A stretch of DNA of 64,000 nucleotides from Citrobacter youngae (GTDB lineage Bacteria > Pseudomonadota > Gammaproteobacteria > Enterobacterales > Enterobacteriaceae). The notes below the pieces were generated by a model. It saw only the letters and a list, made by a program, of their open reading frames with translations. It had not been told where the DNA came from and made no database searches. The DNA is taken from NCBI RefSeq assembly GCF_003818115.1, contig NZ_RPOI01000018.1, positions 147,551 through 211,550 on the forward strand, read 5' to 3'. Shown here one piece after another: positions 10,914-21,457 of the stretch. Both the position numbers and the translations under genes were made by a program. Position 1 is the first letter of the stretch. Every line of letters begins with the position of its first letter.

Positions 10914-10989
10914 TTTTCGGCCTGAAATAAAAAAGCCGCCTATTATCTGACAATCTACAACAGGCGACAACAGGTTAACTGTAGGGTTA

Positions 10990-11430
10990 TTACGGGTTCA
11001 CAAACGTCGTCTTAACGCGTTGCGAGCGTTTGAAATAGGGTACCAGCAGCGCAGCCGCTAACAAAGGGAACAGCAGCTGACGCACGGCAAACGCATCCGG
11101 AACAGGTGAGAATGCAAACGCTTTAATTGCCAGTAACACCGAGATCAGCAGCCATATAATATAGTGTTTTGGCACACAGACTCTGCGTTTGAAAAACGCG
11201 ATGGTCAGCCACAGCGTGTAGTACCACATGGCGATAGCGGTAATAAAGGAGACGCCCCATAGCAGCAAATTCGTCGTACTTTGCTCGCTCAGCGTGTGGA
11301 ATGTCTGCGGTGTGGACAACGCAGTGACATACAGCAGTAACGCCAGCGAAGCACTTAACAACGCGACTAACAGCCAGGCCAATGGCCCAAGTAGCCAGCC
11401 TCCGATACGTTGTGCCGGTGTTGTAGTCAT
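10990..11430 (-). CDS. ydgK: DUF2569 inner-membrane protein YdgK
   Basis: Inner-membrane protein of unknown function, 146 residues with about four hydrophobic segments (near 8-32, 55-75, 90-110 and 118-136) and a conserved central [15 protein letters not shown]. It belongs to the DUF2569 family. The frame runs to 11472, but the ATG at 11430 has GGAGATGA just upstream and gives [16 protein letters not shown], matching the E. coli protein. It lies upstream of rsxA on the same strand with a 76-bp gap, so cotranscription with the rsx operon is possible. Confidence 0.92.
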   Translation of the reverse strand: MTTTPAQRIGGWLLGPLAWLLVALLSASLALLLYVTALSTPQTFHTLSEQSTTNLLLWGVSFITAIAMWYYTLWLTIAFFKRRVCVPKHYIIWLLISVLLAIKAFAFSPVPDAFAVRQLLFPLLAAALLVPYFKRSQRVKTTFVNP

Positions 11431-11521
11431 TTCATCTCCAGGTTTACGCGCGCGAACAGACATGCCGTTCATTTTGGGGCAATTATTATAAAGCTTTTAA
11501 CGCCAGGCGCTACTGTCTTGT

Positions 11522-11737
11522 TTATTGCACGTAATGCCAGACGGATTTGGGTACCTGGCCAACATCGAACAGGCGGCCTCCCGAAATGAGCTCGGCACGG
11601 CGGTGGTCTGCAGCGCGATACATATTGATAATGTCGCTATCGTCAGTAAGTGTGTAGTTAAGATGATCGAACAATTTTTCCAGACTTTCTAGCGAACTGA
11701 TTTTGCGGAATTTTAATAAGTAATCCTGAACAGTCAT
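11522..11737 (-). CDS. cnu: Hha-family nucleoid protein Cnu (YdgT)
   Basis: Small Hha/YmoA-like protein, 71 residues, that binds H-NS/StpA and helps silence horizontally acquired genes; E. coli Cnu was found as an oriC-binding protein. The sequence [20 protein letters not shown] followed by [18 protein letters not shown] is almost identical to E. coli. The Hha fold of four helices spans the whole protein. The frame extends three codons further to a TTG at 11746; the ATG at 11737 is chosen because it gives the known 71-residue product. It is followed by ydgK on the same strand. Confidence 0.96.
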   Translation of the reverse strand: MTVQDYLLKFRKISSLESLEKLFDHLNYTLTDDSDIINMYRAADHRRAELISGGRLFDVGQVPKSVWHYVQ

Positions 11738-12034
11738 AAAAGGCAATCCATATTAATAAAATAATACTAACGGAGTAGTAAATATTAAAAAACAACCAAC
11801 GTTGTACAGGTAAACGCGAATTTGCGCGCAAATGTAAGAAGAGTTTTCAACCCTGTGGGAATCCAGGCGCTATTTACGCCTGCGGAAAGGGTAACGCGCT
11901 TCACGATCGCAGGCAATACGCGCTGGAGCGGGATGCGGCATAATTCGCTTTTTTTTGACAAAAAATGATCTTTTACAGCCCTACCCAGCAACCATCGCGG
12001 AGTTAACTGCCAGGCTATAACGGGCTGCGTATAT
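11738..12034. other. Intergenic region between blr and cnu
   Basis: About 300 bp without a supportable gene. It is the upstream region of cnu (minus strand) and the downstream region of blr. AT-rich blocks at 11750-11790 are good candidates for the cnu promoter. The 104-codon frame across 11785-12099 lacks recognisable features and overlaps blr in another frame. Confidence 0.5.
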
Positions 12035-12160
12035 TTATTTTTTCTGTACTGCAGCGACGGGTTCCGGTGGTTGGTAGTTGTCAATATGATTGGCAACACC
12101 CAACAGGATCACGGAGACCACGAGAACAATCCAACCTGTTAACTCAATAAGACGATTCAT
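12035..12160 (-). CDS. blr: Small membrane protein Blr (41 aa)
   Basis: Reading the minus strand gives a 41-residue ORF starting MNRLIELTGWIVLVVSVILL, with a single membrane helix (about residues 8-25) and a short polar tail containing DNYQPPE. It matches E. coli Blr, an inner-membrane divisome-associated small protein whose loss raises susceptibility to beta-lactams and other cell-envelope stress. The ATG is at 12160 and the TAA at 12035. Its place, between ydgJ and cnu, is the same as in E. coli. Confidence 0.93.
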   Translation of the reverse strand: MNRLIELTGWIVLVVSVILLGVANHIDNYQPPEPVAAVQKK

Positions 12161-12401
12161 TACTGACGACATTTGCTTTGATTTATCCATAAACACAGGT
12201 AGCAAATGTTACTTATCAATAAATGATACAGCAAGAGCATTGGGAACGATTTCGATGACTTTTTCGCGGCAAGTTAACTCTAAGTGGCATATGTTTGACT
12301 TAAGTTAAGCAACAACCTTTGTAGCGCAAAGGTTATTAAACTATTGTGGCGCTACTATCTATGGTGTGAAATAGGCCAGATCTGAATTGAGAGGCAAAAA
12401 C

Positions 12402-13442
12402 ATGAGTGACAACATCCGCGTTGGGCTAATCGGTTACGGTTATGCCAGTAAAACTTTCCATGCCCCCCTGATTGTGGGCACTCCGGGTCTGGAACTGGTT
12501 GCGGTGTCCAGTAGTGATGAAACAAAAGTGAAGGCGGACTGGCCTTCGGTGGCGGTTGTTACTGAGCCTAAACACCTGTTTAACGATCCGAGTATCGACC
12601 TGATTGTGATCCCTACACCCAATGATACACACTTCCCGCTGGCGAAAGCGGCGCTGGAAGCAGGTAAGCATGTGGTTGTTGATAAGCCTTTCACTGTGAC
12701 ACTGTCGCAAGCACGCGAGCTGGATGCGCTGGCCAGAAGCGTAGGGCGCCTGCTTTCTGTCTTCCATAACCGTCGCTGGGACAGCGATTTTCTGACGCTG
12801 AAAGCCTTGCTGGCTGATGGCGCGTTGGGTGAGGTGGCTTATTTTGAATCTCATTTCGATCGCTTCCGCCCGCAGGTCCGTGACCGCTGGCGTGAACAGG
12901 GTGGCCCGGGGAGTGGTATCTGGTATGACTTAGCGCCGCATCTTTTAGATCAGGCAATTAACCTGTTTGGCTTGCCGGTGAGTCTGACGGTCGATCTGGC
13001 ACAGCTCCGTCCGGGGGCGCAGTCGACAGATTACTTCCATGCCATCCTGACGTATCCGCAGCGTCGGGTGATTCTGCACGGAACGATGCTGGCAGCGGCT
13101 GAGTCTGCTCGTTATATCGTTCACGGATCGCGTGGCAGCTATGTGAAGTATGGTCTGGACCCACAAGAGGAACGTCTTAAAAATGGTGAGCGGCTGCCAC
13201 AGGAAGACTGGGGTTATGACATGCGTGATGGTGTACTGACACGCATGGAAGGTGATGAGCAGGTGGAAGAAACCTGGTTAACCGTGCCAGGTAATTATCC
13301 GGCTTACTATGCGGGAATCCGTGATGCGCTGAATGGTAACGGCGAGAACCCGGTTCCAGCCAGACAAGCCATTCAAATCATGGAACTGATTGAGTTGGGC
13401 ATTGAATCGGCGAAACACCGATCGACGCTGTGCCTTGCCTGA
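12402..13442 (+). CDS. ydgJ: Gfo/Idh/MocA-family oxidoreductase YdgJ
   Basis: NAD(P)-dependent sugar-type dehydrogenase of 346 residues; E. coli YdgJ has been reported to act on scyllo-inosose. An N-terminal Rossmann domain opens with VGLIGYGYASKTFHAP, followed by DLIVIPTPNDTHF and HVVVDKPFTV, where the Lys is the conserved catalytic residue. The C-terminal alpha/beta domain contains FHNRRWDSDF and GIWYDLAPHLLDQA. The ATG at 12402, after GAGGC about 7 bases upstream, is preferred to the extended frame from 12387. It is monocistronic and followed by a BIME. Confidence 0.95.
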   Translation: MSDNIRVGLIGYGYASKTFHAPLIVGTPGLELVAVSSSDETKVKADWPSVAVVTEPKHLFNDPSIDLIVIPTPNDTHFPLAKAALEAGKHVVVDKPFTVTLSQARELDALARSVGRLLSVFHNRRWDSDFLTLKALLADGALGEVAYFESHFDRFRPQVRDRWREQGGPGSGIWYDLAPHLLDQAINLFGLPVSLTVDLAQLRPGAQSTDYFHAILTYPQRRVILHGTMLAAAESARYIVHGSRGSYVKYGLDPQEERLKNGERLPQEDWGYDMRDGVLTRMEGDEQVEETWLTVPGNYPAYYAGIRDALNGNGENPVPARQAIQIMELIELGIESAKHRSTLCLA

Positions 13443-13450
13443 TAATGCCA

Positions 13451-13523
13451 ATGTCGGATGTCGAGGCATCTTATCTGGCCTACAATGCAATGTAGGCCAG
13501 ATAAGCGTTAGCGCCATCCGGCA
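13451..13523. repeat. BIME: two inverted REP units
   Basis: Between the convergent genes ydgJ and add. A perfect 15-bp inverted repeat CTTATCTGGCCTACA (13470-13484) / TGTAGGCCAGATAAG (13491-13505) is flanked by TGTCGGATG and GCGCCATCCGGCA, the classical enterobacterial REP tail. It probably also serves as the shared 3' hairpin of both transcripts. Confidence 0.88.
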
Positions 13524-13532
13524 ATAAAGCCA

Positions 13533-14534
13533 TTACGCTGCGGCGACTTTCTCACGCAGTGCTTGTTTCTCTTCATTGCTCAGGAACGCCATTTCCAGGC
13601 CATTGATTTGCGCCTGGCGAATCTGTTCACGCGTCAATCCTGCAGCCGGAGCGGCTACGGTGTATTCGTGAATAATATCCACACCCTGAACCGCCGGGTC
13701 GTCCGTATTCAGACTGGCCAGTACACCGTGTTCAAGGAATGTTTTCAGCGGATGCGTCGTCAGTGAGGCGACGGTACTGGTTTGAATATTCGATGTAAGA
13801 CAGGATTCAATGCCGATGCGCTGCTCGGCGAGAAAATCCATCAGGGCGAGATCTTCGACGGCTTTTACGCCGTGGCCAATACGTTCTGCTCCCAGTTCTC
13901 TGATAGCTTGCCAGATGCTTTCCGGGCCTGCCGCTTCACCTGCATGAACCGTGATATGCCAGCCAGCGTCGCGTGCACGGTTGAAATGGGACAGGAACAA
14001 ACTGCCCGGGAAACCGAGTTCATCGCCGGCCAAATCCAGTGCGGTGATGTGATCACGATGCGCTAACAGTGCATCCAGTTCCTGCAGACAGGCAGCTTCG
14101 CCGAAAGTACGGCTCATAATTCCAATTAAGCGAGCTTCAACGCCGAACGTTTTACAGCCTTCGCGTACGCCTGCAATAACGGTTTCAACCACACCTGCAA
14201 CGGGGAGTTGATGGGCCATCGCCATATAGCCTGGGGAAAAACGTAGTTCAACGTAATGCAGACCATTACGTGCGGCATCCTCAATATTCTCAAATGCGAC
14301 GCGGCGACAGGCATCCAGCGAGGCCAGCACTTTGACACCCCAGTCAAGCTTTGACAAAAAACTGACCAAATCAGGCTCAGTTGACGTTACCTGCACGTGA
14401 GGGATCAGCATTTCAAGTGTTTGAGCAGGAAGCGTTAAATTAAACTGACGACCAAGATCCAGGATCGTTTGGGCACGGATGTTCCCATCAAGGTGGCGAT
14501 GGACGTCGGTTAAAGGAAGGGAAGTATCAATCAT
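13533..14534 (-). CDS. add: Adenosine deaminase
   Basis: Cytosolic zinc hydrolase converting adenosine and deoxyadenosine to inosine and deoxyinosine in purine salvage, 333 residues as in E. coli. It shows the amidohydrolase TIM-barrel metal motifs: HRHLDGN near residue 12 (two His ligands), [12 protein letters not shown] near 197 with the proton-shuttle Glu, GHGVKA, and NTDDPAV near 276 with the metal Asp. The frame reaches 14621, but the ATG at 14534 gives [15 protein letters not shown], the expected start. An in-frame ATG four codons earlier is possible. Confidence 0.96.
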   Translation of the reverse strand: MIDTSLPLTDVHRHLDGNIRAQTILDLGRQFNLTLPAQTLEMLIPHVQVTSTEPDLVSFLSKLDWGVKVLASLDACRRVAFENIEDAARNGLHYVELRFSPGYMAMAHQLPVAGVVETVIAGVREGCKTFGVEARLIGIMSRTFGEAACLQELDALLAHRDHITALDLAGDELGFPGSLFLSHFNRARDAGWHITVHAGEAAGPESIWQAIRELGAERIGHGVKAVEDLALMDFLAEQRIGIESCLTSNIQTSTVASLTTHPLKTFLEHGVLASLNTDDPAVQGVDIIHEYTVAAPAAGLTREQIRQAQINGLEMAFLSNEEKQALREKVAAA

Positions 14535-14634
14535 GGTCGCACTCATGTTTTTAGGTAAAGTGCGCAGTATTATAAGAATAAATCGGGATAAAAATCTATG
14601 TTGCGCAATGATTAATTTCATTGCGCAACTTTAG

Positions 14635-15807
14635 TTAGCGCAGAGAGCGCAGGGCGTTAATTAATCCCTGAACACCTTTCTCAAGTTTTGAGCGGGGACA
14701 TCCGGTATTCAGGCGTACAAAACCGCACCCTTCCTCTCCGTAGGTCGAACCTGGCATGATCGCCACTTTTTGCTGGTGGATAAGCGCATTTTGTAACGCC
14801 TGGTCATCAACCCTGAGCGGACGTAAATCTATCCAGGCCAGATAGGTGGATTGCGGGATCTGCCAGTTAAGTTCAGGGAACGCGGTATTAAGTTCATCAG
14901 CAACATAATGCAGGTTGCCGACAAGATAATCCCGTAAGGCATCCAACCAGCGCTCACCTTGCTGATAGGCGGCAATATGTGCGGTGAGTGCCAGCACCGC
15001 AGGGGAAGACAATCCATCGCGTCCCTTTAGCGCACTGAGATAATCGTTGCGACTATTGGCGTCTTCGATGATCCCATACGCTCCGGTTAATGCCGGGATA
15101 TTGAAGCTCTTGGAGCCGGAGGTGAGTAGCGCCCAGTCGCCGCGTGCGACATTGATCCACGGGATATGCGGTTGCTCTCCCCAAACCATATCCATATGGA
15201 TTTCATCGGAAATGACGTTGACACCATGTCGCTGGCATAAGTCAGCCATGGTTTCCAGTTCCTCGTGCGTCCACACTTTGCCCGTTGGATTTTGTGGGCT
15301 ACACAGCAGAAGAATTTTACTCTCTGGCCGTGAGAGAGCTGCTTCCAGCTTTGCCATGTCGCAATACCAACCGTCGCTCCGCTTTTCCAGACCGACGGGG
15401 AGCACTGTGCGCTGGTTGCCCTCGATGGCCTTGTAGAATGCATCGTAAGCTGGCGTATGGACAACTACCGCGTCGCCAGCAGACGACCACTGGCGGATGA
15501 GTTCTGAGACCATATAGATAACTGAGGGGCCATATACCAGCGATTGAGGATCGATCCGGGTATTGTGACGAGTTAGAAACCAGTGGCTAATGGCCGCCAA
15601 AAACTCGTCATTTTTCCAGCGGCTGTATCCTAATACACCGTGTGACAGGCGCTGTGTCAGCGCCTCCAGAATGCAAGGGGCCGTAGCAAAATCCATATCA
15701 GAGATGGTGAACGGCAGCAGATCGGCAGTGCCAAAACGGTCGGCAACGTAATCCCACTGAGTACACCAGGTACCATGCCTGTCCACAACCTTTGAAAAAT
15801 CAAACAT
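14635..15807 (-). CDS. malY: Cystathionine beta-lyase / MalT modulator MalY
   Basis: PLP-dependent aminotransferase-fold enzyme with C-S lyase activity, 390 residues. In E. coli it also represses the maltose regulon by binding MalT. The PLP lysine is in LTSGSKSFNIPAL, near residue 233; SPQNPTGKVW and SDEIHMD are the usual fold-type I motifs, and the C-terminal RLNTGCPRSKLE carries the carboxylate-binding Arg. It is the second gene of the malXY operon, 10 bp after malX, and is controlled by MalI. Confidence 0.96.
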   Translation of the reverse strand: MFDFSKVVDRHGTWCTQWDYVADRFGTADLLPFTISDMDFATAPCILEALTQRLSHGVLGYSRWKNDEFLAAISHWFLTRHNTRIDPQSLVYGPSVIYMVSELIRQWSSAGDAVVVHTPAYDAFYKAIEGNQRTVLPVGLEKRSDGWYCDMAKLEAALSRPESKILLLCSPQNPTGKVWTHEELETMADLCQRHGVNVISDEIHMDMVWGEQPHIPWINVARGDWALLTSGSKSFNIPALTGAYGIIEDANSRNDYLSALKGRDGLSSPAVLALTAHIAAYQQGERWLDALRDYLVGNLHYVADELNTAFPELNWQIPQSTYLAWIDLRPLRVDDQALQNALIHQQKVAIMPGSTYGEEGCGFVRLNTGCPRSKLEKGVQGLINALRSLR

Positions 15808-15817
15808 GTCGTTGTCC

Positions 15818-17410
15818 TCACGCCTGTACGGTGTTCATCAGAACTGCGATTTCGTCTTTCACTGACTGGACCTGCGGGCCAATAACGACCTGAAGGTTAT
15901 GCTGATTGAGCTGTACCACGCCAATGGCCCGGTTGTCTTTCAGTGCCTGGACATTTACGCGTGACATATCTTTGACCGACAAGCGCAAACGCGTAATGCA
16001 GTTATCCAGACTAACGATATTCTCCGTGCCACCCAATGCCGCCAGAATTGCCGGAACATTGTAGCCAGATTTACCGGGTGTGCCTGCCATCACTTTCTCG
16101 ATATTGCTGGCAATTTCGACATCACGGCCCGGTGTCTTCAGATTAAAGCGGGTGATCGCGAAGCGGAAGATAACGTAGTACACCGCAAACCAGATGGCTG
16201 CGACAACAGGGACCAGATACCACTTGGTGGACAACCCGTGCAGGATGCCGAACACCACAAAGTCAATCAGGTTACCGTCGGTGTTACCGATGGTGACGCC
16301 AAGCACTGCCATCACAGTGAAGCCAAGACCGGTCAGCAGGGCGTGGATCACATACAGAACTGGGGCAACGAACAGGAATAAGAACTCAAGGGGCTCGGTG
16401 GTACCGCCGATCACACAGGCAATAAGACCAGAAATTAATAACCCTTTAATTTTATGACGATTTTCAGGGCGAGCACAGTGGTACATAGCGAGCGCAGCCC
16501 CCGGTAAACCACCGAGGAACGCCGGCATTTTACCCTGGGACAGGAAGCGGGTTGCGCTTTCAGAGAAGCCTTGCGTGGTTGGGCAACTCAGCTGCGCCTG
16601 GAAAATAGTCAATGCGCCACTGACGCTATGACCACACACTTCCTGGGTACCGCCCGCTTCAGTAAAACGAATGAGGGCCACCAGAATATGGTGCAGGCCA
16701 AAAGGCAGCAGCAGACGTTCACCGGTACCAAACAGCATCGGACCAAATTCACCTGCGCTGTTGATGATATTGCCGAGCCCGGTAATACCCATCGCAAATA
16801 CAGGCCAGATCAGAGGGATAACTAATCCAACCAGTCCCATGACCAGTGAAGAGATGATGGGGACAAAACGGGTGCCGCCGAAGAAAGCCAATGCGTCCGG
16901 CAGACGGATATTGTGGAAGCGTTCATGCAGCATCCAGACAATGATCCCAGCGATGACGGCACCGAGGATCCCGGTGTCGATCGACTGGATCCCCAGGATG
17001 TTTTGGATGTTATTGGCCTTCAGGATTGCTGCATCAGTGGTAGGTAAAATCCCTTTCGCCGTCAACCAGAAGTTAACGGCAAGGTTCATGACTGCATAAC
17101 CAACAAACCCGCCAAATGCCGCCACACCTTTGTTCTCGCGCGCCAGACCGAGAGGAATAGCAATACAAAACATCACGGGTAAGAAACTAAAGGCGAAAGA
17201 GCCGACTTTACTCATCCAGGTAAAAAGAGCCTGAAGCACCGGGTTACCCAATGCGGGGATCAGCGTTAAGACATCATGACTGCTTAATGAACTGCCGATC
17301 CCCAACATGATCCCGCAGAAGGAGAGCAGAGCCACGGGCAACATAAAGGTTTTGCCCAACTGCTGGAAAAATTCCCATAACGTTATTTTTGGTGTGGTTC
17401 TCGTCGTCAT
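15818..17410 (-). CDS. malX: PTS EIICB component MalX (glucose/maltose type)
   Basis: Inner-membrane phosphotransferase permease of the glucose-maltose family, 530 residues. The EIIC domain (about 1-400) has some ten membrane helices with the signature TEPLEFLFLFVAP. The EIIB domain follows, with the phosphorylated Cys in NIVSLDNCITRLRL near residue 471. In E. coli it transports glucose and maltose when derepressed, but its natural substrate is uncertain. It starts the malXY operon, and its promoter region holds two MalI operators and a CRP-like site shared with divergent malI. Confidence 0.96.
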   Translation of the reverse strand: MTTRTTPKITLWEFFQQLGKTFMLPVALLSFCGIMLGIGSSLSSHDVLTLIPALGNPVLQALFTWMSKVGSFAFSFLPVMFCIAIPLGLARENKGVAAFGGFVGYAVMNLAVNFWLTAKGILPTTDAAILKANNIQNILGIQSIDTGILGAVIAGIIVWMLHERFHNIRLPDALAFFGGTRFVPIISSLVMGLVGLVIPLIWPVFAMGITGLGNIINSAGEFGPMLFGTGERLLLPFGLHHILVALIRFTEAGGTQEVCGHSVSGALTIFQAQLSCPTTQGFSESATRFLSQGKMPAFLGGLPGAALAMYHCARPENRHKIKGLLISGLIACVIGGTTEPLEFLFLFVAPVLYVIHALLTGLGFTVMAVLGVTIGNTDGNLIDFVVFGILHGLSTKWYLVPVVAAIWFAVYYVIFRFAITRFNLKTPGRDVEIASNIEKVMAGTPGKSGYNVPAILAALGGTENIVSLDNCITRLRLSVKDMSRVNVQALKDNRAIGVVQLNQHNLQVVIGPQVQSVKDEIAVLMNTVQA

Positions 17411-17454
17411 CTAACGACTCCTCGTGAAAGCTCGGTGACTAATGATGGCGAGAA

Positions 17455-17470
17455 GATAAAACGTTTTACC
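17455..17470. promoter_or_regulatory. MalI operator, malX-proximal
   Basis: GATAAAACGTTTTACC, a near-perfect 16-bp palindrome of the LacI/GalR type, 45 bp upstream of the malX ATG. It differs from the malI-proximal copy at one base near its end. The position fits repression of malXY. Confidence 0.88.
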
Positions 17471-17477
17471 TAATTTT

Positions 17478-17499
17478 AGTGCGGTATAAATCACATTAT
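17478..17499. promoter_or_regulatory. CRP-like site in the malI-malX intergenic region
   Basis: On the minus strand the sequence AATGTGATTTATACCGCACT contains a perfect TGTGA half-site and a degenerate second half after six bases. It lies between the two MalI operators, where E. coli also has a CRP site for malX and malI. Confidence 0.6.
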
Positions 17500-17533
17500 C
17501 GAATGATAATACGGCGTATAACTATAACCGATT

Positions 17534-17549
17534 GATAAAACGTTTTATC
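17534..17549. promoter_or_regulatory. MalI operator, malI-proximal
   Basis: GATAAAACGTTTTATC, a perfect 16-bp palindrome located 31 bp before the malI start codon. It is the expected autoregulatory operator. Confidence 0.9.
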
Positions 17550-17579
17550 CGTCACGTTATCAGGGAGTTTTCTGTTTTT

Positions 17580-18608
<1,029 letters not shown>

Positions 18609-18625
18609 CTTGGCGAAGATCAAAA

Positions 18626-18649
18626 GCCCGGTAAGCGGTATTATCGGGC
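18626..18649 (-). terminator. Hairpin between ydgA and malI, ydgA terminator
   Basis: Stem GCCCGGTAA (18626-18634) / TTATCGGGC (18641-18649) with one G-T pair. On the minus strand it is followed by TTTT, so it best serves ydgA; it could also end malI. Confidence 0.65.
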
Positions 18650-18665
18650 CTGGTTCAGAGAAGAA

Positions 18666-20174
18666 TTACTGTTGTGGAACTGCCGGAGCATCCGGTTCGC
18701 CAAGGGTCGGCATACCGAACATACCAACAAACTCATCCAGCGGCATCTTCTGCCCGTTGAGCGTTACCTGGCCATTGGTGTACTGCAGGCTGGAGCCGAT
18801 AGTGTTGTCCTGCATCGTGGTAATGCGGAACATCTGCCCCATCGCAGCCATGCCATTGACCTGCTGTTTAGCCAGCTCCGCGGCTTGCTCCTGCTGATAG
18901 CCCTCAATTTTGGCTATCTGTGTCATGAACTCAGTCGCCATATCCACAGGAATAGTCAGCTTCGCGTCCAGTGATTTGACTGAACGATCCACTTCCTGAG
19001 CCAGCGTTTGTGGCTCTTCTTTGGTCGCGGTTGGATCTTTGAGCAGCAGCGACAGATTAAACGTCGTTTCGCCTTTCGCATTTTTCCAGCTTAACGGCGC
19101 AATGGTGATTACTGGTTCACCTTTCATCAGAATGGGCAGCGCATTAAAGAACGCTTCCGTGACTTTCTGCTGATACAGCTCTGGGTTTTGGACGACATCA
19201 ATCTGCGACATCAGCGCCTTGGTTTGGGCGCTGTACTGCTGGCTGAACTGATGCAGGGCTTCACCGTCAATCTGACCCACTTTCAGCGTTAGCTTACCGC
19301 TACCCAAATCCTGGCCCTGTAATTTAAGGCTGTTCAGGGTGTAATCCAACTGACTGTTCACGGTTTTTCCGTCGTTAATCAGATCGGATTTACCATCAAT
19401 TCCCATTCCTTCGAGCACGGCCAGTTCTTTGCCTACGACCGATATCGACAGCTTATCGAGAGACAGCTTCTGGTCGCCGATGCGTTCACCAAAACTGGCG
19501 ACACTGCTGGACCCTTCGGTTGTCAGGTTATTAAAGGTAATTTGCACCTTCTGATCGTATTCGTTGACTGCATTAACCTGACCGCTTTGCGCAGTGCCCG
19601 TCAGGGAAACCGCGTTACCGTCTTTATCTGCGGTGAACTGGAATTCCCCACCGCTGAAGGCCACTTTTTCGTCGCCTTTCTCGTAGTTCAACGGTTTAAG
19701 GGAAAGATCGGAACGGGTGTCGCCACTATAGCTAATACGGGAGTTGATGACGAAAGGAGACTCGCCTTTGGCTATATCAAACAATGACTTAGTGACATCG
19801 TTATTCACCAGTGTTGTTCTCACCGAAGCCATAGCAGGAATGAGGTTCAATGACTTAAGCTGGGTTAACGGGAAGGGGCCGTGATCCACCGTTTCATCCA
19901 GAACGATAGTTTGGCCTGCTTTCAGCCATGCGTTTTCCTGTCCGGCGATGGGCTTCACTACCAGTTGCAGTTGGCTATTGAACACGCCGCGCTGGTAGTT
20001 TTGATAACTCAGTTCAATTCCTGCCTCAGGTGAGTAGCGTTTGATCTGATCATTTGCCTGCGTCACCATCTCAGCGAGATGCGTTTCCAGTTTCTTTCCG
20101 GTGTACCAGGCGCCGCCCGTCCAGACGATACCCAGCGCAACCACCACACCCGCAGCTACCAGCGATTTTTTCAT
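18666..20174 (-). CDS. ydgA: DUF945 family protein YdgA
   Basis: Inner-membrane-anchored periplasmic protein of the DUF945/YdgA family, 502 residues, function not established. The N-terminus MKKSLVAAGVVVALGIVWTG is a signal anchor. The rest is a long beta-rich region with SYQNYQRGVFNSQLQL, DHGPFPL and a C-terminal VTLNGQKMPLDEFVGMFGMP. The frame runs to 20228 through the manA terminator, so the ATG at 20174, which matches the E. coli start, is chosen; an ATG four codons upstream (20186) is an alternative. Confidence 0.92.
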   Translation of the reverse strand: MKKSLVAAGVVVALGIVWTGGAWYTGKKLETHLAEMVTQANDQIKRYSPEAGIELSYQNYQRGVFNSQLQLVVKPIAGQENAWLKAGQTIVLDETVDHGPFPLTQLKSLNLIPAMASVRTTLVNNDVTKSLFDIAKGESPFVINSRISYSGDTRSDLSLKPLNYEKGDEKVAFSGGEFQFTADKDGNAVSLTGTAQSGQVNAVNEYDQKVQITFNNLTTEGSSSVASFGERIGDQKLSLDKLSISVVGKELAVLEGMGIDGKSDLINDGKTVNSQLDYTLNSLKLQGQDLGSGKLTLKVGQIDGEALHQFSQQYSAQTKALMSQIDVVQNPELYQQKVTEAFFNALPILMKGEPVITIAPLSWKNAKGETTFNLSLLLKDPTATKEEPQTLAQEVDRSVKSLDAKLTIPVDMATEFMTQIAKIEGYQQEQAAELAKQQVNGMAAMGQMFRITTMQDNTIGSSLQYTNGQVTLNGQKMPLDEFVGMFGMPTLGEPDAPAVPQQ

Positions 20175-20187
20175 TTCGATATCCATA

Positions 20188-20217
20188 AAATAAAACCAGG
20201 CGTTTGAAGACGCCTGG
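20188..20217 (-). terminator. Intrinsic terminator after manA
   Basis: Perfect 8-bp stem CCAGGCGT (20196-20203) / ACGCCTGG (20210-20217). Reading the minus strand, the hairpin is followed by TTTTATTTTA. It lies about 65 bp past the manA stop and only 22 bp before the ydgA start codon. Confidence 0.9.
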
Positions 20218-20281
20218 AGGAGTGACATGTTTTTAACTCTCTACTAGCTTAGCAAGAGTTGTCAAAAATATCAGTATCTTG

Positions 20282-21457
20282 CTAGAGCTTGTTGTAAACA
20301 CGCGCTAAACGGCCGACGCCGCTGACACTTATTGGCGATTCATTCGCACTAATAAATGCGGATTCACCCGGTTTTAGTACCAGACGTTGATCGCCTTTAC
20401 TCAGTAGCGCTTCACCTTCGATGCAGAACAAAATTGCCGCGCTGTGCTGGCTAATTACGGCTTCTCCGGCAGACAGTTCATGCAGGGAGAAGGCGAAATC
20501 ATCAACCGGGATCGGGAAGTCGAGTTCACCACCGGTTTTGACCGGCGTGGTCAACAGTTGGTTCGCCGGTTTTGCGACAAATTTAACGTTGGCCACCAGC
20601 TCCGGAATATCGATATATTTCGGTGTCAGCCCTGCACGCAGCACGTTATCAGAGTTTGCCATGACCTCAAGTGCCACACCTTGCAGATAGGCGTGCGGCG
20701 TTTCGGCGAACAGGAACATCGCTTCGCCAGGATTTAGCTTCACCACATTCAGCAGCAGTGGGGAGAAAAGACCGCTGTCGTTCGGGTAGACATCGGCGAT
20801 AAGGCGAATAGTCTGCCACGGTTCGCCTTGCTGGCTGTTAAGGGCTGATTTCAGTATTGCCAGTGCATGCGATTTTTCCTGGTCCTGCATATTTAACAGG
20901 CTGGCGAAAAGGTAGCTCAGGCGCTCGGCACCGGGTTCCTGCAAAAAGTGAGCAATGGCAGGATGTGCGCCCGCAACCGGTTGTAACAACGCAACGATGT
21001 CAGAGAACTCGCGAAACGCATTCATCGCCAGGAATGGCGTCAGGGCAAAAACCAGTTCTGGCTTGTGGTTCGGATCTTTGTAGTTACGCTCAGCGGCATC
21101 CATCGGGATCCCGGCAGCGTTTTCTTTGGCGAAACCTATCTCAGAGTTGTGTTTGTTTGGATGGACCTGAATAGAAAGGGGTTGAGCGGCGCAGAGCACT
21201 TTAAACAGGAAGGGCAGTTCGCCAAAGCGTTTTGCTACCGCATCGCCCAACAGTGCGGATTTGTCGTGCTCGATAACATCGCGCAGAGCAACGGGTTGGC
21301 CATCGGCCCCTTGAACCTGAGAGCTGCTTTTCGGATGAGCACCCATCCACAGCTCGGCCATTGGCTGCTGGGTTGGGTTGGCAATGCCATAAAGTTCCGT
21401 TAACGCAGTTTTACTTCCCCAGGCGTAGTGTTGCACTGAGTTGATCAGTTTTTGCAT
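20282..21457 (-). CDS. manA: Mannose-6-phosphate isomerase
   Basis: Type I phosphomannose isomerase interconverting mannose-6-P and fructose-6-P, needed for mannose use and for GDP-mannose synthesis. It has 391 residues. Zinc-site motifs are LSIQVHPNKHNSEIGF near residue 93 (Gln and His ligands), DPNHKPEL near 130 (Glu), and FAETPHAYLQGVALEVMANSDN near 250, with the third zinc His and the family signature. The ATG at 21457 has AGGG 9 bases upstream and replaces an upstream in-frame TTG. It is divergent from fumA. Confidence 0.96.
   Translation of the reverse strand: MQKLINSVQHYAWGSKTALTELYGIANPTQQPMAELWMGAHPKSSSQVQGADGQPVALRDVIEHDKSALLGDAVAKRFGELPFLFKVLCAAQPLSIQVHPNKHNSEIGFAKENAAGIPMDAAERNYKDPNHKPELVFALTPFLAMNAFREFSDIVALLQPVAGAHPAIAHFLQEPGAERLSYLFASLLNMQDQEKSHALAILKSALNSQQGEPWQTIRLIADVYPNDSGLFSPLLLNVVKLNPGEAMFLFAETPHAYLQGVALEVMANSDNVLRAGLTPKYIDIPELVANVKFVAKPANQLLTTPVKTGGELDFPIPVDDFAFSLHELSAGEAVISQHSAAILFCIEGEALLSKGDQRLVLKPGESAFISANESPISVSGVGRLARVYNKL

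Noticed and set aside
11785..12099. 104-codon minus-strand frame upstream of cnu
   Set aside because: It overlaps the verified blr frame and shows no conserved features.
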